From Tubulanus polymorphus (Eukaryota; Nemertea; Palaeonemertea; Tubulaniformes; Tubulanidae): a DNA stretch of 64,000 nucleotides. Positions 50,892 through 62,425 of this stretch are shown here, one piece after another; positions within the stretch are counted from its first letter, which is position 1, and each line of letters opens with the position of its first letter. The notes below the pieces were generated by a model. It was not told the DNA's origin. It ran no database searches and was given only the letters and a program-made list of their open reading frames with translations. The stretch spans positions 177,463 through 241,462 of the forward strand of contig NW_027437431.1 in assembly GCF_964204645.1 (NCBI RefSeq). Direction: 5' to 3'. Position numbers and translations under genes: made by a program.

Positions 50892-52207
50892 CCGTACACA
50901 TAGGTCCGCAAGAAGATCCGGACGGTTACGCGCACGGAGTAATAATAACGTTAGCCAAAGGTACGCAACGACCGTTGAAACAGAGCGAAAACGCGATTAG
51001 ACAACTGTTACACTCGCTAGGCATTAGATTAGTTAACGACTACATCAAACCGACGGAAAAATTAGGCGCCTACATTCAATACATGTACAAAGAAGCCGAC
51101 AAAATACCGGAAGAATTACGAGGTCACTTGGAGGTGAAAAACTCGAAAACGAACGACGACTTTTTCGGCCAAAAGATAAACGCGTTATACGCGGAATACC
51201 AACAAAGACCGGGACTAGCCGATTGGACGGCGAGAATAGTGAAGGAGTTCGGTTACAACGTACCCGAACTGAAAGTGAAAAGATCGTTTAAAAATTGGCC
51301 GGTAAGGGTAAAAGATATTACGAGAAACGCGGGTGACTTTGCGTTGAAAATGACGGACATAACAGAGCCGAAATTGACGCCGGAAATGGGAGTAGAAATT
51401 ATAACGAAATGCCTGGATAACGTTCAATCGGCGATGTGGGATGGTAAACATATAAATAAACGTGACCTGCTGGTAATATTGGTGAACGCGGCGATCGAGG
51501 GAGGTACGAGTAAAATCAGAAACGCGCCTCATATAATATTTTACGGAGATGCCGGGTCTGGTAAATCGATGTTGGCTAAATTATTGTTCCCGGATTCGAT
51601 TACGAGCCAAATGCCGACGGATTCGGAAGGCGTAGGAGCGTGCGAGATGGGAGGAGGACAACGTATATTCAAAGTCGACGACGCCAGCGACGCTTTTTGG
51701 CACAACTCGGGGTTGTTGTCGATGATACTCGCGATGTACCAGTCCACCTGGGAGGCAAAAGTACATTCTAGTAAACAAAGTAACCCGCCGTGTATGACGG
51801 TAATTACGACGAATTGTAAGAATCCGTTAGAGAAGTTCGCCTCTACAGTAGCTTTGGAAGCTGTGGAAAGGAGATTCTTGTCGGTGTATTTCAAAGGTAA
51901 AGCAGATTTGGGAAACGTAGTTTACGACATTACGCCGGGCGTATGCGAAGAAATATTAGAAATAATAGTTAACGAAATTAGACAAGGTAGATATCTGGAC
52001 AACCAAGTCCACTTGGACGACTGGGAAACGGATGATGACGTGGTGATACCGTTCGAAAAAGAAAGAAACTTCATCGAAGCGTACCACGTAGGTCACATGT
52101 CGGACGCGATGCATCAGAATATGGAGGAAAGGTTAAAACGTAAACGTAAAGAAGAAGACGATACGAATGAAACTCTTAAGTTCGCTAAACGCGGGGAAAT
52201 CCTGTAG
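50804..52207 (+). CDS. SF3 helicase replication protein, copy 3
   Basis: Identical to copy 1. Confidence 0.85.
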   Translation: MGTKSRNWSFTTDNRAEVCLESQIGTSTVTVHIGPQEDPDGYAHGVIITLAKGTQRPLKQSENAIRQLLHSLGIRLVNDYIKPTEKLGAYIQYMYKEADKIPEELRGHLEVKNSKTNDDFFGQKINALYAEYQQRPGLADWTARIVKEFGYNVPELKVKRSFKNWPVRVKDITRNAGDFALKMTDITEPKLTPEMGVEIITKCLDNVQSAMWDGKHINKRDLLVILVNAAIEGGTSKIRNAPHIIFYGDAGSGKSMLAKLLFPDSITSQMPTDSEGVGACEMGGGQRIFKVDDASDAFWHNSGLLSMILAMYQSTWEAKVHSSKQSNPPCMTVITTNCKNPLEKFASTVALEAVERRFLSVYFKGKADLGNVVYDITPGVCEEILEIIVNEIRQGRYLDNQVHLDDWETDDDVVIPFEKERNFIEAYHVGHMSDAMHQNMEERLKRKRKEEDDTNETLKFAKRGEIL

Positions 52208-52904
52208 TTGGCAATGTAAATAAATCTATAAATAGAATTCTATAAATTTCTCAATTCGTTACTACCAGTGGACCCGCAGACCCGCGGACCCACTGGCTGT
52301 TCGTTTTTCATGGTCTACCCCCCCTTATATATATAATAAGGAAAGAGAAGGAGGGTCCGCGGGTCCGCGGGTCTGCGGTATTCTCTAAACCGAGAATCGA
52401 AAAGTTAATGAAACTAGGTCGGAAAGATAACAAATTATTATTCAATATATCCTAAAGCTTCTACGAGGTTGGTCACGCGCTCGCTACGCTCGCCAGCGTG
52501 ACACAACCTCGTGGACGCTCCAAAGATAATGAGTATGTGCTTGATAATGAGTGAATTAATTGGGAACCCTATAGCGGGTAAAAGGTAAGAAGTAGAAATT
52601 ATAGGGTTAGGGGTTATCATTATACTCGGATGCCCACAGCCCGTGGTGGTCTGTGACAGTGGAGGTTAGTTAAAGTTCGAGGCGTGTGACTAGTCGGGGG
52701 GAATAACATAGGCGGCTACGCCGCGATAGTTAGTCGGCAAGGTCGGCTGCGCCTCCGGCGGTACAGATTACATCTGAGTGTATTAGTCTACCAACGGAAG
52801 CCCAAACCCTAAATAATATTAGTCGGAAAAATCTGAGTTAGAGGGTCGCAACCGGTTCAAACAATTTAACATCTCATACAGGTGACTCGTACTTTTAGTA
52901 TCAA
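52208..52904 (+). promoter_or_regulatory. Non-coding region, units 3/4
   Basis: Same as the first internal non-coding region. The unit boundary is at 52635. Confidence 0.65.
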
Positions 52905-53987
52905 ATGCCATCGTTGAAACGGAGGCGAAACGGATTTACATTGCCCGGTTTACCACATTGCGGTCCATTCAACGATATATCCAGTTACAAAAGCGAAGGA
53001 ATAGACGAAGTGTGCCGTATTCACGACAAAGAGTACGGAGAACTGCAAGAGAAATACGGTAAATGGGCTCCGTACTTCCAGTACAATTCAGCGGATCAGA
53101 CATTTTTGGACAGTGCTTCGGGTGTGAACGGTGTAGGTGCGAGACTAACGTCGAGTGTATTCAGAGCAAAACGGGCGTTATTTCCAACAATGGCGGAAGA
53201 ACCGGCATTAAAAAGATCAAAGAGAACGGCGGAAACGGGGAGCGAAGAAGGGAACGCCCAACAAATGATGACTCACATGACGGAAAAGCCGTCACTACAC
53301 TATAAGAGCGTGTTAATACATAGAGGTTACCTAACGTTTACGAATTGGGATCCGGACCAGGCGTACGGAGCATTCGGAAGAAAAGCGAAGATTTACTGTT
53401 CGGGAATGAGAACGTTTAACTTCGGATTAAAAGAAAGAGAAGGATGGAGAAGATTTCCAGCCAGCATGGATACCATAGGGATGTGGGATCAATTCAAAGT
53501 GACTTCGGGTAAAATAACGTTATACCCCATAGCGAGCGAAAGCGCGGTAAGCTCTGATTCGAACGCGTTCCAAGATCCGATAGTATGGTTAAAGACGGCA
53601 GCCGATTGGGACTTGAAAGTGAAAGACTCGGCCGCCAATACTCACCAGGGATCGCCGTACGCCGATATAAATTTATTAACTCAAAAGCAAAGCTACAGGC
53701 AATACGAATTAGGTCGGGGATGCGTTAGCATGGGATTACCCATGTCGACCATAAGAACCGAAATACAAGACACGAGTGACCCGACAGACGTTACCAGATC
53801 GGTGAATATCGGGGATAACTCGGCGTGGTTAGACGGAGCGTACCGCGATCATTGGCAATCAGCCGCGCTCATTATGCAAATGTTAGTGTACAACTATTCG
53901 ATACACGCGGATTTAAACACGCCCCATACAGAAATTATCGTTCCAGCGGAAGTGGAGTTTACGATGATTCATAGAAACAGAGTATAA
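52905..53987 (+). CDS. Capsid-like protein, copy 4, with one substitution
   Basis: The only copy that differs in protein: G-to-T at 53895 changes Asp331 to Tyr in the C-terminal part, between V-Y-N and S-I-H-A-D. The change serves as a marker that copies 3, 4 and 5 are separate sequences, or as a sequencing error. Confidence 0.8.
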   Translation: MPSLKRRRNGFTLPGLPHCGPFNDISSYKSEGIDEVCRIHDKEYGELQEKYGKWAPYFQYNSADQTFLDSASGVNGVGARLTSSVFRAKRALFPTMAEEPALKRSKRTAETGSEEGNAQQMMTHMTEKPSLHYKSVLIHRGYLTFTNWDPDQAYGAFGRKAKIYCSGMRTFNFGLKEREGWRRFPASMDTIGMWDQFKVTSGKITLYPIASESAVSSDSNAFQDPIVWLKTAADWDLKVKDSAANTHQGSPYADINLLTQKQSYRQYELGRGCVSMGLPMSTIRTEIQDTSDPTDVTRSVNIGDNSAWLDGAYRDHWQSAALIMQMLVYNYSIHADLNTPHTEIIVPAEVEFTMIHRNRV

Positions 53988-53988
53988 T

Positions 53989-54297
53989 ATGATAATAACT
54001 TTCCTATTCTTGGCATCCGGTTTCCTACACGAGTACAAGTGGCACGTATATACTAAACGTATCATGAGTAGAACGCAACGATTCATGAAAATAAGAGACG
54101 AAGTGGCGAACGAGTGGGTCATCAAACACGACGTCAACGAAAATCGGGTACTAAGGGAACAACACATTACAGAAGTAGCGAAAAGGATATTCTACTACCG
54201 GGAAAAACAATGGGAACTAAGTCGAGAAACTGGTCGTTCACAACCGACAATCGAGCAGAAGTCTGCCTCGAAAGTCAAATCGGAACGTCAACAGTAA
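53989..54297 (+). CDS. Small hydrophobic-start protein, copy 4
   Basis: Identical to copy 1. Confidence 0.6.
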   Translation: MIITFLFLASGFLHEYKWHVYTKRIMSRTQRFMKIRDEVANEWVIKHDVNENRVLREQHITEVAKRIFYYREKQWELSRETGRSQPTIEQKSASKVKSERQQ

Positions 54298-55613
54298 CCG
54301 TACACATAGGTCCGCAAGAAGATCCGGACGGTTACGCGCACGGAGTAATAATAACGTTAGCCAAAGGTACGCAACGACCGTTGAAACAGAGCGAAAACGC
54401 GATTAGACAACTGTTACACTCGCTAGGCATTAGATTAGTTAACGACTACATCAAACCGACGGAAAAATTAGGCGCCTACATTCAATACATGTACAAAGAA
54501 GCCGACAAAATACCGGAAGAATTACGAGGTCACTTGGAGGTGAAAAACTCGAAAACGAACGACGACTTTTTCGGCCAAAAGATAAACGCGTTATACGCGG
54601 AATACCAACAAAGACCGGGACTAGCCGATTGGACGGCGAGAATAGTGAAGGAGTTCGGTTACAACGTACCCGAACTGAAAGTGAAAAGATCGTTTAAAAA
54701 TTGGCCGGTAAGGGTAAAAGATATTACGAGAAACGCGGGTGACTTTGCGTTGAAAATGACGGACATAACAGAGCCGAAATTGACGCCGGAAATGGGAGTA
54801 GAAATTATAACGAAATGCCTGGATAACGTTCAATCGGCGATGTGGGATGGTAAACATATAAATAAACGTGACCTGCTGGTAATATTGGTGAACGCGGCGA
54901 TCGAGGGAGGTACGAGTAAAATCAGAAACGCGCCTCATATAATATTTTACGGAGATGCCGGGTCTGGTAAATCGATGTTGGCTAAATTATTGTTCCCGGA
55001 TTCGATTACGAGCCAAATGCCGACGGATTCGGAAGGCGTAGGAGCGTGCGAGATGGGAGGAGGACAACGTATATTCAAAGTCGACGACGCCAGCGACGCT
55101 TTTTGGCACAACTCGGGGTTGTTGTCGATGATACTCGCGATGTACCAGTCCACCTGGGAGGCAAAAGTACATTCTAGTAAACAAAGTAACCCGCCGTGTA
55201 TGACGGTAATTACGACGAATTGTAAGAATCCGTTAGAGAAGTTCGCCTCTACAGTAGCTTTGGAAGCTGTGGAAAGGAGATTCTTGTCGGTGTATTTCAA
55301 AGGTAAAGCAGATTTGGGAAACGTAGTTTACGACATTACGCCGGGCGTATGCGAAGAAATATTAGAAATAATAGTTAACGAAATTAGACAAGGTAGATAT
55401 CTGGACAACCAAGTCCACTTGGACGACTGGGAAACGGATGATGACGTGGTGATACCGTTCGAAAAAGAAAGAAACTTCATCGAAGCGTACCACGTAGGTC
55501 ACATGTCGGACGCGATGCATCAGAATATGGAGGAAAGGTTAAAACGTAAACGTAAAGAAGAAGACGATACGAATGAAACTCTTAAGTTCGCTAAACGCGG
55601 GGAAATCCTGTAG
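54210..55613 (+). CDS. SF3 helicase replication protein, copy 4
   Basis: Identical to copy 1. Confidence 0.85.
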   Translation: MGTKSRNWSFTTDNRAEVCLESQIGTSTVTVHIGPQEDPDGYAHGVIITLAKGTQRPLKQSENAIRQLLHSLGIRLVNDYIKPTEKLGAYIQYMYKEADKIPEELRGHLEVKNSKTNDDFFGQKINALYAEYQQRPGLADWTARIVKEFGYNVPELKVKRSFKNWPVRVKDITRNAGDFALKMTDITEPKLTPEMGVEIITKCLDNVQSAMWDGKHINKRDLLVILVNAAIEGGTSKIRNAPHIIFYGDAGSGKSMLAKLLFPDSITSQMPTDSEGVGACEMGGGQRIFKVDDASDAFWHNSGLLSMILAMYQSTWEAKVHSSKQSNPPCMTVITTNCKNPLEKFASTVALEAVERRFLSVYFKGKADLGNVVYDITPGVCEEILEIIVNEIRQGRYLDNQVHLDDWETDDDVVIPFEKERNFIEAYHVGHMSDAMHQNMEERLKRKRKEEDDTNETLKFAKRGEIL

Positions 55614-56310
55614 TTGGCAATGTAAATAAATCTATAAATAGAATTCTATAAATTTCTCAATTCGTTACTACCAGTGGACCCGCAGACCCGCGGACCCACT
55701 GGCTGTTCGTTTTTCATGGTCTACCCCCCCTTATATATATAATAAGGAAAGAGAAGGAGGGTCCGCGGGTCCGCGGGTCTGCGGTATTCTCTAAACCGAG
55801 AATCGAAAAGTTAATGAAACTAGGTCGGAAAGATAACAAATTATTATTCAATATATCCTAAAGCTTCTACGAGGTTGGTCACGCGCTCGCTACGCTCGCC
55901 AGCGTGACACAACCTCGTGGACGCTCCAAAGATAATGAGTATGTGCTTGATAATGAGTGAATTAATTGGGAACCCTATAGCGGGTAAAAGGTAAGAAGTA
56001 GAAATTATAGGGTTAGGGGTTATCATTATACTCGGATGCCCACAGCCCGTGGTGGTCTGTGACAGTGGAGGTTAGTTAAAGTTCGAGGCGTGTGACTAGT
56101 CGGGGGGAATAACATAGGCGGCTACGCCGCGATAGTTAGTCGGCAAGGTCGGCTGCGCCTCCGGCGGTACAGATTACATCTGAGTGTATTAGTCTACCAA
56201 CGGAAGCCCAAACCCTAAATAATATTAGTCGGAAAAATCTGAGTTAGAGGGTCGCAACCGGTTCAAACAATTTAACATCTCATACAGGTGACTCGTACTT
56301 TTAGTATCAA
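55614..56310 (+). promoter_or_regulatory. Non-coding region, units 4/5
   Basis: Same as the first internal non-coding region. The unit boundary is at 56041. Confidence 0.65.
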
Positions 56311-57393
56311 ATGCCATCGTTGAAACGGAGGCGAAACGGATTTACATTGCCCGGTTTACCACATTGCGGTCCATTCAACGATATATCCAGTTACAAAAGC
56401 GAAGGAATAGACGAAGTGTGCCGTATTCACGACAAAGAGTACGGAGAACTGCAAGAGAAATACGGTAAATGGGCTCCGTACTTCCAGTACAATTCAGCGG
56501 ATCAGACATTTTTGGACAGTGCTTCGGGTGTGAACGGTGTAGGTGCGAGACTAACGTCGAGTGTATTCAGAGCAAAACGGGCGTTATTTCCAACAATGGC
56601 GGAAGAACCGGCATTAAAAAGATCAAAGAGAACGGCGGAAACGGGGAGCGAAGAAGGGAACGCCCAACAAATGATGACTCACATGACGGAAAAGCCGTCA
56701 CTACACTATAAGAGCGTGTTAATACATAGAGGTTACCTAACGTTTACGAATTGGGATCCGGACCAGGCGTACGGAGCATTCGGAAGAAAAGCGAAGATTT
56801 ACTGTTCGGGAATGAGAACGTTTAACTTCGGATTAAAAGAAAGAGAAGGATGGAGAAGATTTCCAGCCAGCATGGATACCATAGGGATGTGGGATCAATT
56901 CAAAGTGACTTCGGGTAAAATAACGTTATACCCCATAGCGAGCGAAAGCGCGGTAAGCTCTGATTCGAACGCGTTCCAAGATCCGATAGTATGGTTAAAG
57001 ACGGCAGCCGATTGGGACTTGAAAGTGAAAGACTCGGCCGCCAATACTCACCAGGGATCGCCGTACGCCGATATAAATTTATTAACTCAAAAGCAAAGCT
57101 ACAGGCAATACGAATTAGGTCGGGGATGCGTTAGCATGGGATTACCCATGTCGACCATAAGAACCGAAATACAAGACACGAGTGACCCGACAGACGTTAC
57201 CAGATCGGTGAATATCGGGGATAACTCGGCGTGGTTAGACGGAGCGTACCGCGATCATTGGCAATCAGCCGCGCTCATTATGCAAATGTTAGTGTACAAC
57301 GATTCGATACACGCGGATTTAAACACGCCCCATACAGAAATTATCGTTCCAGCGGAAGTGGAGTTTACGATGATTCATAGAAACAGAGTATAA
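56311..57393 (+). CDS. Capsid-like protein, copy 5
   Basis: Identical to copy 1. Confidence 0.8.
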   Translation: MPSLKRRRNGFTLPGLPHCGPFNDISSYKSEGIDEVCRIHDKEYGELQEKYGKWAPYFQYNSADQTFLDSASGVNGVGARLTSSVFRAKRALFPTMAEEPALKRSKRTAETGSEEGNAQQMMTHMTEKPSLHYKSVLIHRGYLTFTNWDPDQAYGAFGRKAKIYCSGMRTFNFGLKEREGWRRFPASMDTIGMWDQFKVTSGKITLYPIASESAVSSDSNAFQDPIVWLKTAADWDLKVKDSAANTHQGSPYADINLLTQKQSYRQYELGRGCVSMGLPMSTIRTEIQDTSDPTDVTRSVNIGDNSAWLDGAYRDHWQSAALIMQMLVYNDSIHADLNTPHTEIIVPAEVEFTMIHRNRV

Positions 57394-57394
57394 T

Positions 57395-57703
57395 ATGATA
57401 ATAACTTTCCTATTCTTGGCATCCGGTTTCCTACACGAGTACAAGTGGCACGTATATACTAAACGTATCATGAGTAGAACGCAACGATTCATGAAAATAA
57501 GAGACGAAGTGGCGAACGAGTGGGTCATCAAACACGACGTCAACGAAAATCGGGTACTAAGGGAACAACACATTACAGAAGTAGCGAAAAGGATATTCTA
57601 CTACCGGGAAAAACAATGGGAACTAAGTCGAGAAACTGGTCGTTCACAACCGACAATCGAGCAGAAGTCTGCCTCGAAAGTCAAATCGGAACGTCAACAG
57701 TAA
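57395..57703 (+). CDS. Small hydrophobic-start protein, copy 5
   Basis: Identical to copy 1. Confidence 0.6.
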   Translation: MIITFLFLASGFLHEYKWHVYTKRIMSRTQRFMKIRDEVANEWVIKHDVNENRVLREQHITEVAKRIFYYREKQWELSRETGRSQPTIEQKSASKVKSERQQ

Positions 57704-59019
57704 CCGTACACATAGGTCCGCAAGAAGATCCGGACGGTTACGCGCACGGAGTAATAATAACGTTAGCCAAAGGTACGCAACGACCGTTGAAACAGAGCGA
57801 AAACGCGATTAGACAACTGTTACACTCGCTAGGCATTAGATTAGTTAACGACTACATCAAACCGACGGAAAAATTAGGCGCCTACATTCAATACATGTAC
57901 AAAGAAGCCGACAAAATACCGGAAGAATTACGAGGTCACTTGGAGGTGAAAAACTCGAAAACGAACGACGACTTTTTCGGCCAAAAGATAAACGCGTTAT
58001 ACGCGGAATACCAACAAAGACCGGGACTAGCCGATTGGACGGCGAGAATAGTGAAGGAGTTCGGTTACAACGTACCCGAACTGAAAGTGAAAAGATCGTT
58101 TAAAAATTGGCCGGTAAGGGTAAAAGATATTACGAGAAACGCGGGTGACTTTGCGTTGAAAATGACGGACATAACAGAGCCGAAATTGACGCCGGAAATG
58201 GGAGTAGAAATTATAACGAAATGCCTGGATAACGTTCAATCGGCGATGTGGGATGGTAAACATATAAATAAACGTGACCTGCTGGTAATATTGGTGAACG
58301 CGGCGATCGAGGGAGGTACGAGTAAAATCAGAAACGCGCCTCATATAATATTTTACGGAGATGCCGGGTCTGGTAAATCGATGTTGGCTAAATTATTGTT
58401 CCCGGATTCGATTACGAGCCAAATGCCGACGGATTCGGAAGGCGTAGGAGCGTGCGAGATGGGAGGAGGACAACGTATATTCAAAGTCGACGACGCCAGC
58501 GACGCTTTTTGGCACAACTCGGGGTTGTTGTCGATGATACTCGCGATGTACCAGTCCACCTGGGAGGCAAAAGTACATTCTAGTAAACAAAGTAACCCGC
58601 CGTGTATGACGGTAATTACGACGAATTGTAAGAATCCGTTAGAGAAGTTCGCCTCTACAGTAGCTTTGGAAGCTGTGGAAAGGAGATTCTTGTCGGTGTA
58701 TTTCAAAGGTAAAGCAGATTTGGGAAACGTAGTTTACGACATTACGCCGGGCGTATGCGAAGAAATATTAGAAATAATAGTTAACGAAATTAGACAAGGT
58801 AGATATCTGGACAACCAAGTCCACTTGGACGACTGGGAAACGGATGATGACGTGGTGATACCGTTCGAAAAAGAAAGAAACTTCATCGAAGCGTACCACG
58901 TAGGTCACATGTCGGACGCGATGCATCAGAATATGGAGGAAAGGTTAAAACGTAAACGTAAAGAAGAAGACGATACGAATGAAACTCTTAAGTTCGCTAA
59001 ACGCGGGGAAATCCTGTAG
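57616..59019 (+). CDS. SF3 helicase replication protein, copy 5
   Basis: Identical to copy 1. Confidence 0.85.
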   Translation: MGTKSRNWSFTTDNRAEVCLESQIGTSTVTVHIGPQEDPDGYAHGVIITLAKGTQRPLKQSENAIRQLLHSLGIRLVNDYIKPTEKLGAYIQYMYKEADKIPEELRGHLEVKNSKTNDDFFGQKINALYAEYQQRPGLADWTARIVKEFGYNVPELKVKRSFKNWPVRVKDITRNAGDFALKMTDITEPKLTPEMGVEIITKCLDNVQSAMWDGKHINKRDLLVILVNAAIEGGTSKIRNAPHIIFYGDAGSGKSMLAKLLFPDSITSQMPTDSEGVGACEMGGGQRIFKVDDASDAFWHNSGLLSMILAMYQSTWEAKVHSSKQSNPPCMTVITTNCKNPLEKFASTVALEAVERRFLSVYFKGKADLGNVVYDITPGVCEEILEIIVNEIRQGRYLDNQVHLDDWETDDDVVIPFEKERNFIEAYHVGHMSDAMHQNMEERLKRKRKEEDDTNETLKFAKRGEIL

Positions 59020-59716
59020 TTGGCAATGTAAATAAATCTATAAATAGAATTCTATAAATTTCTCAATTCGTTACTACCAGTGGACCCGCAGACCCGCGGA
59101 CCCACTGGCTGTTCGTTTTTCATGGTCTACCCCCCCTTATATATATAATAAGGAAAGAGAAGGAGGGTCCGCGGGTCCGCGGGTCTGCGGTATTCTCTAA
59201 ACCGAGAATCGAAAAGTTAATGAAACTAGGTCGGAAAGATAACAAATTATTATTCAATATATCCTAAAGCTTCTACGAGGTTGGTCACGCGCTCGCTACG
59301 CTCGCCAGCGTGACACAACCTCGTGGACGCTCCAAAGATAATGAGTATGTGCTTGATAATGAGTGAATTAATTGGGAACCCTATAGCGGGTAAAAGGTAA
59401 GAAGTAGAAATTATAGGGTTAGGGGTTATCATTATACTCGGATGCCCACAGCCCGTGGTGGTCTGTGACAGTGGAGGTTAGTTAAAGTTCGAGGCGTGTG
59501 ACTAGTCGGGGGGAATAACATAGGCGGCTACGCCGCGATAGTTAGTCGGCAAGGTCGGCTGCGCCTCCGGCGGTACAGATTACATCTGAGTGTATTAGTC
59601 TACCAACGGAAGCCCAAACCCTAAATAATATTAGTCGGAAAAATCTGAGTTAGAGGGTCGCAACCGGTTCAAACAATTTAACATCTCATACAGGTGACTC
59701 GTACTTTTAGTATCAA
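59020..59716 (+). promoter_or_regulatory. Non-coding region, units 5/6
   Basis: Same as the first internal non-coding region. The unit boundary is at 59447. Confidence 0.65.
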
Positions 59717-60799
59717 ATGCCATCGTTGAAACGGAGGCGAAACGGATTTACATTGCCCGGTTTACCACATTGCGGTCCATTCAACGATATATCCAGTTAC
59801 AAAAGCGAAGGAATAGACGAAGTGTGCCGTATTCACGACAAAGAGTACGGAGAACTGCAAGAGAAATACGGTAAATGGGCTCCGTACTTCCAGTACAATT
59901 CAGCGGATCAGACATTTTTGGACAGTGCTTCGGGTGTGAACGGTGTAGGTGCGAGACTAACGTCGAGTGTATTCAGAGCAAAACGGGCGTTATTTCCAAC
60001 AATGGCGGAAGAACCGGCATTAAAAAGATCAAAGAGAACGGCGGAAACGGGGAGCGAAGAAGGGAACGCCCAACAAATGATGACTCACATGACGGAAAAG
60101 CCGTCACTACACTATAAGAGCGTGTTAATACATAGAGGTTACCTAACGTTTACGAATTGGGATCCGGACCAGGCGTACGGAGCATTCGGAAGAAAAGCGA
60201 AGATTTACTGTTCGGGAATGAGAACGTTTAACTTCGGATTAAAAGAAAGAGAAGGATGGAGAAGATTTCCAGCCAGCATGGATACCATAGGGATGTGGGA
60301 TCAATTCAAAGTGACTTCGGGTAAAATAACGTTATACCCCATAGCGAGCGAAAGCGCGGTAAGCTCTGATTCGAACGCGTTCCAAGATCCGATAGTATGG
60401 TTAAAGACGGCAGCCGATTGGGACTTGAAAGTGAAAGACTCGGCCGCCAATACTCACCAGGGATCGCCGTACGCCGATATAAATTTATTAACTCAAAAGC
60501 AAAGCTACAGGCAATACGAATTAGGTCGGGGATGCGTTAGCATGGGATTACCCATGTCGACCATAAGAACCGAAATACAAGACACGAGTGACCCGACAGA
60601 CGTTACCAGATCGGTGAATATCGGGGATAACTCGGCGTGGTTAGACGGAGCGTACCGCGATCATTGGCAATCAGCCGCGCTCATTATGCAAATGTTAGTG
60701 TACAACGATTCGATACACGCGGATTTAAACACGCCCCATACAGAAATTATCGTTCCAGCGGAAGTGGAGTTTACGATGATTCATAGAAACAGAGTATAA
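59717..60799 (+). CDS. Capsid-like protein, copy 6
   Basis: Identical to copy 1. Confidence 0.8.
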   Translation: MPSLKRRRNGFTLPGLPHCGPFNDISSYKSEGIDEVCRIHDKEYGELQEKYGKWAPYFQYNSADQTFLDSASGVNGVGARLTSSVFRAKRALFPTMAEEPALKRSKRTAETGSEEGNAQQMMTHMTEKPSLHYKSVLIHRGYLTFTNWDPDQAYGAFGRKAKIYCSGMRTFNFGLKEREGWRRFPASMDTIGMWDQFKVTSGKITLYPIASESAVSSDSNAFQDPIVWLKTAADWDLKVKDSAANTHQGSPYADINLLTQKQSYRQYELGRGCVSMGLPMSTIRTEIQDTSDPTDVTRSVNIGDNSAWLDGAYRDHWQSAALIMQMLVYNDSIHADLNTPHTEIIVPAEVEFTMIHRNRV

Positions 60800-60800
60800 T

Positions 60801-61109
60801 ATGATAATAACTTTCCTATTCTTGGCATCCGGTTTCCTACACGAGTACAAGTGGCACGTATATACTAAACGTATCATGAGTAGAACGCAACGATTCATGA
60901 AAATAAGAGACGAAGTGGCGAACGAGTGGGTCATCAAACACGACGTCAACGAAAATCGGGTACTAAGGGAACAACACATTACAGAAGTAGCGAAAAGGAT
61001 ATTCTACTACCGGGAAAAACAATGGGAACTAAGTCGAGAAACTGGTCGTTCACAACCGACAATCGAGCAGAAGTCTGCCTCGAAAGTCAAATCGGAACGT
61101 CAACAGTAA
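60801..61109 (+). CDS. Small hydrophobic-start protein, copy 6
   Basis: Identical to copy 1. Confidence 0.6.
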   Translation: MIITFLFLASGFLHEYKWHVYTKRIMSRTQRFMKIRDEVANEWVIKHDVNENRVLREQHITEVAKRIFYYREKQWELSRETGRSQPTIEQKSASKVKSERQQ

Positions 61110-62425
61110 CCGTACACATAGGTCCGCAAGAAGATCCGGACGGTTACGCGCACGGAGTAATAATAACGTTAGCCAAAGGTACGCAACGACCGTTGAAACA
61201 GAGCGAAAACGCGATTAGACAACTGTTACACTCGCTAGGCATTAGATTAGTTAACGACTACATCAAACCGACGGAAAAATTAGGCGCCTACATTCAATAC
61301 ATGTACAAAGAAGCCGACAAAATACCGGAAGAATTACGAGGTCACTTGGAGGTGAAAAACTCGAAAACGAACGACGACTTTTTCGGCCAAAAGATAAACG
61401 CGTTATACGCGGAATACCAACAAAGACCGGGACTAGCCGATTGGACGGCGAGAATAGTGAAGGAGTTCGGTTACAACGTACCCGAACTGAAAGTGAAAAG
61501 ATCGTTTAAAAATTGGCCGGTAAGGGTAAAAGATATTACGAGAAACGCGGGTGACTTTGCGTTGAAAATGACGGACATAACAGAGCCGAAATTGACGCCG
61601 GAAATGGGAGTAGAAATTATAACGAAATGCCTGGATAACGTTCAATCGGCGATGTGGGATGGTAAACATATAAATAAACGTGACCTGCTGGTAATATTGG
61701 TGAACGCGGCGATCGAGGGAGGTACGAGTAAAATCAGAAACGCGCCTCATATAATATTTTACGGAGATGCCGGGTCTGGTAAATCGATGTTGGCTAAATT
61801 ATTGTTCCCGGATTCGATTACGAGCCAAATGCCGACGGATTCGGAAGGCGTAGGAGCGTGCGAGATGGGAGGAGGACAACGTATATTCAAAGTCGACGAC
61901 GCCAGCGACGCTTTTTGGCACAACTCGGGGTTGTTGTCGATGATACTCGCGATGTACCAGTCCACCTGGGAGGCAAAAGTACATTCTAGTAAACAAAGTA
62001 ACCCGCCGTGTATGACGGTAATTACGACGAATTGTAAGAATCCGTTAGAGAAGTTCGCCTCTACAGTAGCTTTGGAAGCTGTGGAAAGGAGATTCTTGTC
62101 GGTGTATTTCAAAGGTAAAGCAGATTTGGGAAACGTAGTTTACGACATTACGCCGGGCGTATGCGAAGAAATATTAGAAATAATAGTTAACGAAATTAGA
62201 CAAGGTAGATATCTGGACAACCAAGTCCACTTGGACGACTGGGAAACGGATGATGACGTGGTGATACCGTTCGAAAAAGAAAGAAACTTCATCGAAGCGT
62301 ACCACGTAGGTCACATGTCGGACGCGATGCATCAGAATATGGAGGAAAGGTTAAAACGTAAACGTAAAGAAGAAGACGATACGAATGAAACTCTTAAGTT
62401 CGCTAAACGCGGGGAAATCCTGTAG
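61022..62425 (+). CDS. SF3 helicase replication protein, copy 6
   Basis: Identical to copy 1. Confidence 0.85.
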   Translation: MGTKSRNWSFTTDNRAEVCLESQIGTSTVTVHIGPQEDPDGYAHGVIITLAKGTQRPLKQSENAIRQLLHSLGIRLVNDYIKPTEKLGAYIQYMYKEADKIPEELRGHLEVKNSKTNDDFFGQKINALYAEYQQRPGLADWTARIVKEFGYNVPELKVKRSFKNWPVRVKDITRNAGDFALKMTDITEPKLTPEMGVEIITKCLDNVQSAMWDGKHINKRDLLVILVNAAIEGGTSKIRNAPHIIFYGDAGSGKSMLAKLLFPDSITSQMPTDSEGVGACEMGGGQRIFKVDDASDAFWHNSGLLSMILAMYQSTWEAKVHSSKQSNPPCMTVITTNCKNPLEKFASTVALEAVERRFLSVYFKGKADLGNVVYDITPGVCEEILEIIVNEIRQGRYLDNQVHLDDWETDDDVVIPFEKERNFIEAYHVGHMSDAMHQNMEERLKRKRKEEDDTNETLKFAKRGEIL

